From: Turritopsis dohrnii
Lineage: Eukaryota; Cnidaria; Hydrozoa; Anthoathecata; Oceaniidae
Assembly: GCA_027922465.2 (NCBI GenBank)
Contig: BQMF02000065.1
Coordinates: 930,001-994,000, forward strand
DNA length: 64,000 bases
Reading direction: 5' to 3'
Shown here piece after piece: positions 59,011 through 64,000 of this stretch. A program made the position numbers and the translations under genes. Every line of letters starts with the position of its first letter. Within the stretch, counting starts at the first letter, position 1. The notes beneath the pieces were generated by a model, which was given only the letters and a program-made list of their open reading frames with translations, had not been told where the DNA came from and did no database searches.

Positions 59011-59649
59011 TGGAAGTCCTAGTTTGACCAAATTTGCGAATTCGGCAACGATGTCATGTAAACGCTGCACGAAAACGTTCATAACTTGGAGGAGTAGTAG
59101 TAGTAGGAGGAGAAACCACGGGTATTTTAAATACTTTACTCCACCACGGGTGTCCTAAAGTCAACTAGGTAAAATCGACGTTAAATAAAGCAAAATGAAA
59201 AATGAAATGTATAGTTTAGCCTGTGGTTTCTGAGGAGATTTAGGATTCTAATATGGTCTTTGCTGACAAAAATTTTATTTGGAACCCTTAACACGATCTT
59301 CAACACCAAATAGCTATAATTACAGTATGTGTTAATTGATCTAACAAACTAATGATCTGAAACCATGATATTTTCCTCAATAACTTTCGGAAGAATTATC
59401 ATTTCGCTTCAAATCTTTGAAAAGAGCTTCAAAGCTTGAAAAGAGCTTTTATATGGTACATAAATCGCAAAAATTTGACAAATAATTTTTGAAAAAGATG
59501 CATTGAAAGTTTGTGGATAAAACATTCTGAGACACACTGTATAACACCTAATACACTGTATTTTTAGATGATCAAAGTCTTCTATACCACAAATTCACCA
59601 ATCTTGTCCTACACAAGAATAACTGGGAACATTTGTATAAAATTTGGTT
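59011..59649. other. Unassigned region after the satellite
   Basis: Contains a (AGT/AGG)n run near 59092-59112 directly after the array. The rest is AT-rich with nothing recognised. Confidence 0.35.
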
Positions 59650-61400
59650 TCAATGCCATCGTGGACGTTCAAACATAATTTTACAATTATAATTCTTGAT
59701 GTAACTTTCTCTTCCAATTACTCTCTGCAGCCATTCCTTTAAAAGAGTTTTATAGTTTCGGGGTTTGACGGCTGCAATCGCTTCGTAGTAACGTTTATGC
59801 AGTTCGTTCAGTTTATGAGCATAGGCTTTTACGTCTACACCAGGTGAGCCAAGTGTATGTAAAAAGCTTTCCAAAATGTAAGCACCAGACATAACAGATA
59901 TATCGGCACATATGTAAAAGGCTGGAGCGTCGAGATGCTTGCACTTCTCAAAATATATGTTTCGGTATATATGTTGTATCCCTGTCTGAAATTCTCTCGA
60001 ATAGTTAACAAAACAATGCTTCAGAAATAAAGCAGGATGGCCTTTATAGTTCTTATTGCACTTTGGGAATTGTGCTCTGTCAACCCAACCTAACTTTGGA
60101 CTGATTCCCAAGCATGTATAACCAATTCTTCCAAGATACATATTCTCTGAAAAAAGTGAAAAAAAATAAAAGATGTTACAAGTTGCATTAACAATGAGAG
60201 AAAATAGATGACAATTTTTTATTTACTAAGAAGAGACGGAGTGTTAAATTGCAGTAACCTTTTGATAAAACACCTGAATTCACCTACCTTTATCAAATGG
60301 AGAGTTTCTGCACTTTCCTTCCAAACTGATGATTAACCTCAACGCCTCTTTATACTTGTCTTCGCATGGAGTCGTTGTTTGCCATACACAGCATCTAAAT
60401 ATTACAACTAATTACTTTTCACTAAAAACAGCTTGTTATAGGAGTTTTGGTTACTTACTAACGAAGGCAATACTTGGATAAAAAAACTTGATTATGAAAA
60501 TTACATTGAATTCAGATGAAAAAGGCTGAAAATTAAACGATATCTGTCATACCAGTTACACGTTTTCTATAAGCATATGAACCTCAGAATTGCCCAAAAA
60601 TTAAGCATATGCTAAACATATAGCGAGTCTTGTTTTTCATAATAAAGAGGATGATGGGTATGTTGTTTTCAAAACTTATGGACCAAGAGAAGAGCTATAG
60701 TTAACTGTAATATGTTAAATCTTAAAGATTTTCTTAAGTTGAGAGATTTTTTCTTTCCATACATTTTAACACCTGACTCTCTTTGTATATACCATGGAGG
60801 TAGAAAAAAAAATTTAAGTATATACAGGTGAATATATCACTTTATGATCAATTATCAATTGAGTATGTTTTTTTTAATACAAAATAAGCATATCGTAGGC
60901 ATATTTCAGGTTCAATTACCAGATATTTAGCTAAAGCATATTGAGACCCACTCAAAAAAAACACAATGTTTATAAAAAAAAAAAACGTGTATTGCAACAT
61001 GAAGACTAGGAACTATAATAATTTCAAACTAATTAAGTCGTCTTAGCAACATCACTAAGCAACACCACTTTCATTCAATAACAAATAATAACATCAATTA
61101 CGTCACAATTTCTTACTTGACATTGGTTGGCTGTGTTGGACACAAACCATATTTGATTTCTCCCAAGCAAATTTGACTGGACCACTGACATACTCCATGT
61201 CTGGTTTTACAACGTGTTTCTTGATATGGTATACAGCACTTGATGTCAGCTGGTTGAGATGGACACAAACCGTAATATTGGGCTTTTGTAGGACACCTTT
61301 TCGCTGGCATGCATTCTCCTTTAGCTAATCTACATGCCTCCTCATTGTAATAAGCACTCGAAATACATATGAAACTGAGAAACAATGGTAAAATTCTCAT
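59650..61400 (-). CDS. Secreted defensin-like/GH108-type muramidase fusion protein
   Basis: Three exons on the minus strand, 61400-61117, 60394-60288 and 60146-59650, join in frame (GT-AG) to 295 residues. Residues 1-16 are a hydrophobic signal peptide. Two cysteine modules follow: C23-C30-C36-C46-CC55/56 and C64-C71-C78-C87-CC96/97, each with GLCP before the CC. That spacing is like beta/big defensins. From residue 105 a domain starts LRLIISLEGKCR, with Glu120 at the place of the catalytic Glu of GH108 (E-G-G in bacteria), then RIGYTCLGISPK. Its later part (IYRNIYFEKC, ICADISVMSG, RYYEAIAAV, LKEWLQRV) follows the layout of the peptidoglycan-binding half. Expected role: extracellular killing or digestion of bacteria. 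GH108 is mainly bacterial and phage, so old lateral transfer is likely. The ATG follows an acceptor-like TTTTTTAG by 6 bases. Confidence 0.82.
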
Positions 61401-62290
61401 GATGTTCTAAAAAACGTTGTGTCGATTAAGATTAACGAATCTATATTTGATCAATAAAATTAGAATTAAACGGAATTAAACATTAGCCCTATTCTTAATG
61501 AGAGAATAATGTCACTGATCTGACACAGCAAGCAGGTATCACATTCAGTAAATACACTTCCAATATAAAAAACAATCATATTAATAACACGGAAAGCAAA
61601 TCATGAAAATCCTCTGAAAAAATTCGTCTGTCTGTTTAAACAGCTATCCAAATTGAACGAACAACTGAACCAATCATTGACTGGTATTTTTCGAAACAAC
61701 CAATCACTAGCTGACGACTCTCGAATTAACCAAACCAATGATTATTAAAACTGTCTTATTACTATGACTGTCTAGAATGTTCAGATTTTTGTCGAACATT
61801 TCGTTTTGTCGTTCCTGTCTCTCATCACGTAATTATGTTCACTTGTGTAAGAACAATGAAAATTTTACAGAACACATCAAGAAAAAACACTTCAATAAAC
61901 TAGCTAACATTTGACAGCATGTATAGTCGTTGATTTAGTCGTTAAGTTTCTAAAAAATCTTTTCTGTTTTATCAATACGAATATGTGTGCTTATAGATAC
62001 AATAGAAACCATGTATAGCGTATCAATTTCACGTGAAGCCATCAAATTTCGGTTGTTTTAAATCTAACTATGAAACATAGCGTGATCGAAAAAAAACCCT
62101 GGAAACTAGTTTGAGAATCGTTGTGATATTAGGAAGTCATTCTGAACAATGAGAAAGTCAAAGAAAACTGCAACGACAACGTGATGTAAAAGGATTTTCA
62201 GTGTGTTGACGAATGAAGAATCTGGTTTTCATGATGATGCCATACAAAGAAAACACCCTTTTAAAGATAGTGACCTATCTCGACTTCATT
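61401..62290. other. Upstream region of the muramidase gene
   Basis: Non-coding, AT-rich. Presumed promoter and 5' leader of the minus-strand gene at 59650-61400; no clear TATA box assigned. Confidence 0.35.
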
Positions 62291-63802
62291 CGAGAAAAAG
62301 TTGTGTCAGCAGTTTTCTTGCGAGATAATCTCCACTAGAGAGCCAATCATTTTTTTGCTTTGTTTGAGCGTTTTGTTAATAATAAACAGCTGCTCGTTCC
62401 CAGAGCTAGTTCTGCTGACATCAGCATAAGGCAACCCTCCAGCTCTATATATAATAGTTCATTATCTAAACAATTCTACATCGAAAATAAAACTTTTGTT
62501 TGCGGCCCACACTTCCTTCTTGTAAAAGGAGTGAAGATCTTCATAATAAAGTTCATCGATTCTAAGCGATGGATCGCGTTTTTCCGGCACACAATCTGCA
62601 GCCAATAGACTGCTTCCAAAAATTAAGTGTCAGCAGAAAATTCGTCAAAATCAGTCGTGTGTAGTCACACAAGCATTTATTTCTTATGATAAAAAAAAAA
62701 TTCTTCCTATGCTAAGATGATACATGCTTTTAATTTACAAAAAAAATCACTCAACATTAACTAGTGTCGGAAAGACGAAAGTGTAATCTGATGAACAAAT
62801 CTGAAACTTCTAAGAGCTTTAACAAAGAATACCACAGGATTCAATTGAATGTGAATCTTTGATCACTGGGCTTAAGAGAATCCTTAAAAAAACTAAGCAT
62901 ATTCCTATACATCTGATGATTGCGATATACATGAAACTTAAAGTCATGTATTTTTATGTTTACAAAATCTAAATAAATGAATATTTACTTTGACTCTTAC
63001 CAACTTGTATTGAGTTCTTTGCCAATATAATCTTTCTTATGGTTATAAGCATAACCTTGTTAATTTGTTATGAAACTCGCCTGGAGACTATATAGCACAT
63101 TTTCTTGTTGAAAGCAAATAAAATGTTTGTGTAGAAACTGAAAGTACTCGAGAGAAACTCGTCAAAAAGCAGTCTTTAGAATGAGTTTAACAAAATGAGA
63201 TCATAACCCAGTCGGCAAAATCGTCAAAAAGTCACTGTGACGGAGAGAATTTTTATCGAAATTGTGTGTAGATTTATCTAGAAATGCACTCCTTTGCATA
63301 GAATTTTTAACAAATGTGCCGGCTGGGAACGTTTCAGTCGGAAGTGTTTATCGTCCGTAACAATGAAGAAGTGATTGATAGACAAGTCAAGCCCTAGGTG
63401 TGTACCAAGAAGGCGCTCAGCGCTATATAAACAAGTCATTCTCCACTATATAAAGAGGTTCAGATGGGAAACTGTTTTTGTTATTTTTTTTCATGTGAAG
63501 GAGATTTATATAATAAGTGTTAATCCTAAAGAAGGGATGGAAAGCGGTAAGAGTTGAGGTCTTTTTACAGGTTTTGAAAAATTTTCTTCTTTAGCAGATA
63601 CTGCAATTTAAAGGTAATTGATTATTATATGGAGAGCAGAGGGTTGCAGTATGCTGATGTAAGCAGAAATAGAACAATTGAGAAATGGTCTGGGAACGAG
63701 CAGCTGTTGAGTATTAACAAAGCGCTCAATTGAAGTAAAAAAATTAATGGCTCTCTGGTGGAGATTATCTCACAAGAAAACTGCTGACACACTTTTTTCT
63801 TG
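62291..63802. mobile_element. Element with long (~180 bp) inverted repeats
   Basis: Left arm 62291-62470 and right arm about 63605-63802 are inverted copies of about 80-85% identity, sharing for example TGTCAGCAGTTTTCTTG, GAGATAATCTCCAC and CAGCTGCTCGTTCCCAGA. The interior (62470-63600) is AT-rich with no recognised gene. Fold-back or MITE type. Target duplication not clear. Confidence 0.75.
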
Positions 63803-64000
63803 ACCTTATGATTATCTTATCAACATATGCAATGTATAATTATGATGAAAATGGAGAGTGATATTACTACTAAATATTCAAAACTCATTTCACTTGAATT
63901 TTAATTCTTGATCCATTTAATAAAGTGCGAAGATGTACTCCATCATAAGTTCCCTTTAAATGTTTATAGAACATCTTACTATTCTATTCTAAATAGCAAA

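Overview
This is AT-rich animal DNA. It holds genes split by short introns, four nuclear tRNA genes (one with an intron), a vertebrate-like cyclin B3 and a mitochondrial carrier, and it is packed with mobile-element debris. Penelope elements, TTAA-flanked MITEs, tnp2-like transposases with coiled-coil partner genes, and a GH108-type muramidase suggest an early-branching invertebrate, most likely a cnidarian. That placement is inference; no species marker was seen.

Layout. 0.7-5.1 kb: two tandem copies of an acyltransferase-like (condensation/HxxxD fold) gene. 5.7-10.4 kb: an inverted Penelope-like fragment with two hammerhead ribozymes, two TTAA MITEs and a broken Copia pol. 11.4-13.0 kb: tRNA cluster Asp, Lys(-), Ala, Tyr(-). 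13.2-15.9 kb: an inverted-repeat element, GACGTC-rich repeats and a LINE 3' end. 15.9-28 kb, minus strand: two successive modules, each a decayed tnp2-like transposase followed by a many-exon coiled-coil gene. 28.5-34.5 kb: gene-poor, with one CAGCCCTC MITE, a fold-back TTAA MITE and a tRNA-derived SINE. 34.9-36.8 kb: SLC25A14/A30-type mitochondrial carrier (minus). 37-38.2 kb: a 44-bp-arm hairpin and a MITE. 40.1-43.3 kb: a LINE with PHD-like finger, endonuclease and RT, split by a second CAGCCCTC MITE. 44.7-46.2 kb: a TA-flanked inverted-repeat element. 46.5-51.4 kb: a complete two-gene DNA transposon (terminal inverted repeats, TAA duplication, DDE-like transposase plus an intact seven-exon Tudor-like/coiled-coil/basic gene). 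52.2-55.0 kb: cyclin B3. 55.6-57.0 kb: MITE and LINE end. 57.3-59.0 kb: 128-bp satellite. 59.65-61.4 kb: secreted protein with two defensin-like cysteine modules fused to a GH108-like muramidase (minus). 62.3-63.8 kb: long-inverted-repeat element.

Likely host genes are the acyltransferase pair, the carrier, cyclin B3, the muramidase and the tRNAs. Most other coding sequence belongs to transposons. The pattern most worth following up is that three separate modules pair a transposase with a downstream, same-strand, small-exon coiled-coil gene; in the 46.5-51.4 kb case both lie inside one pair of terminal repeats. Gene models were built by hand by joining GT-AG exons that keep the reading frame.
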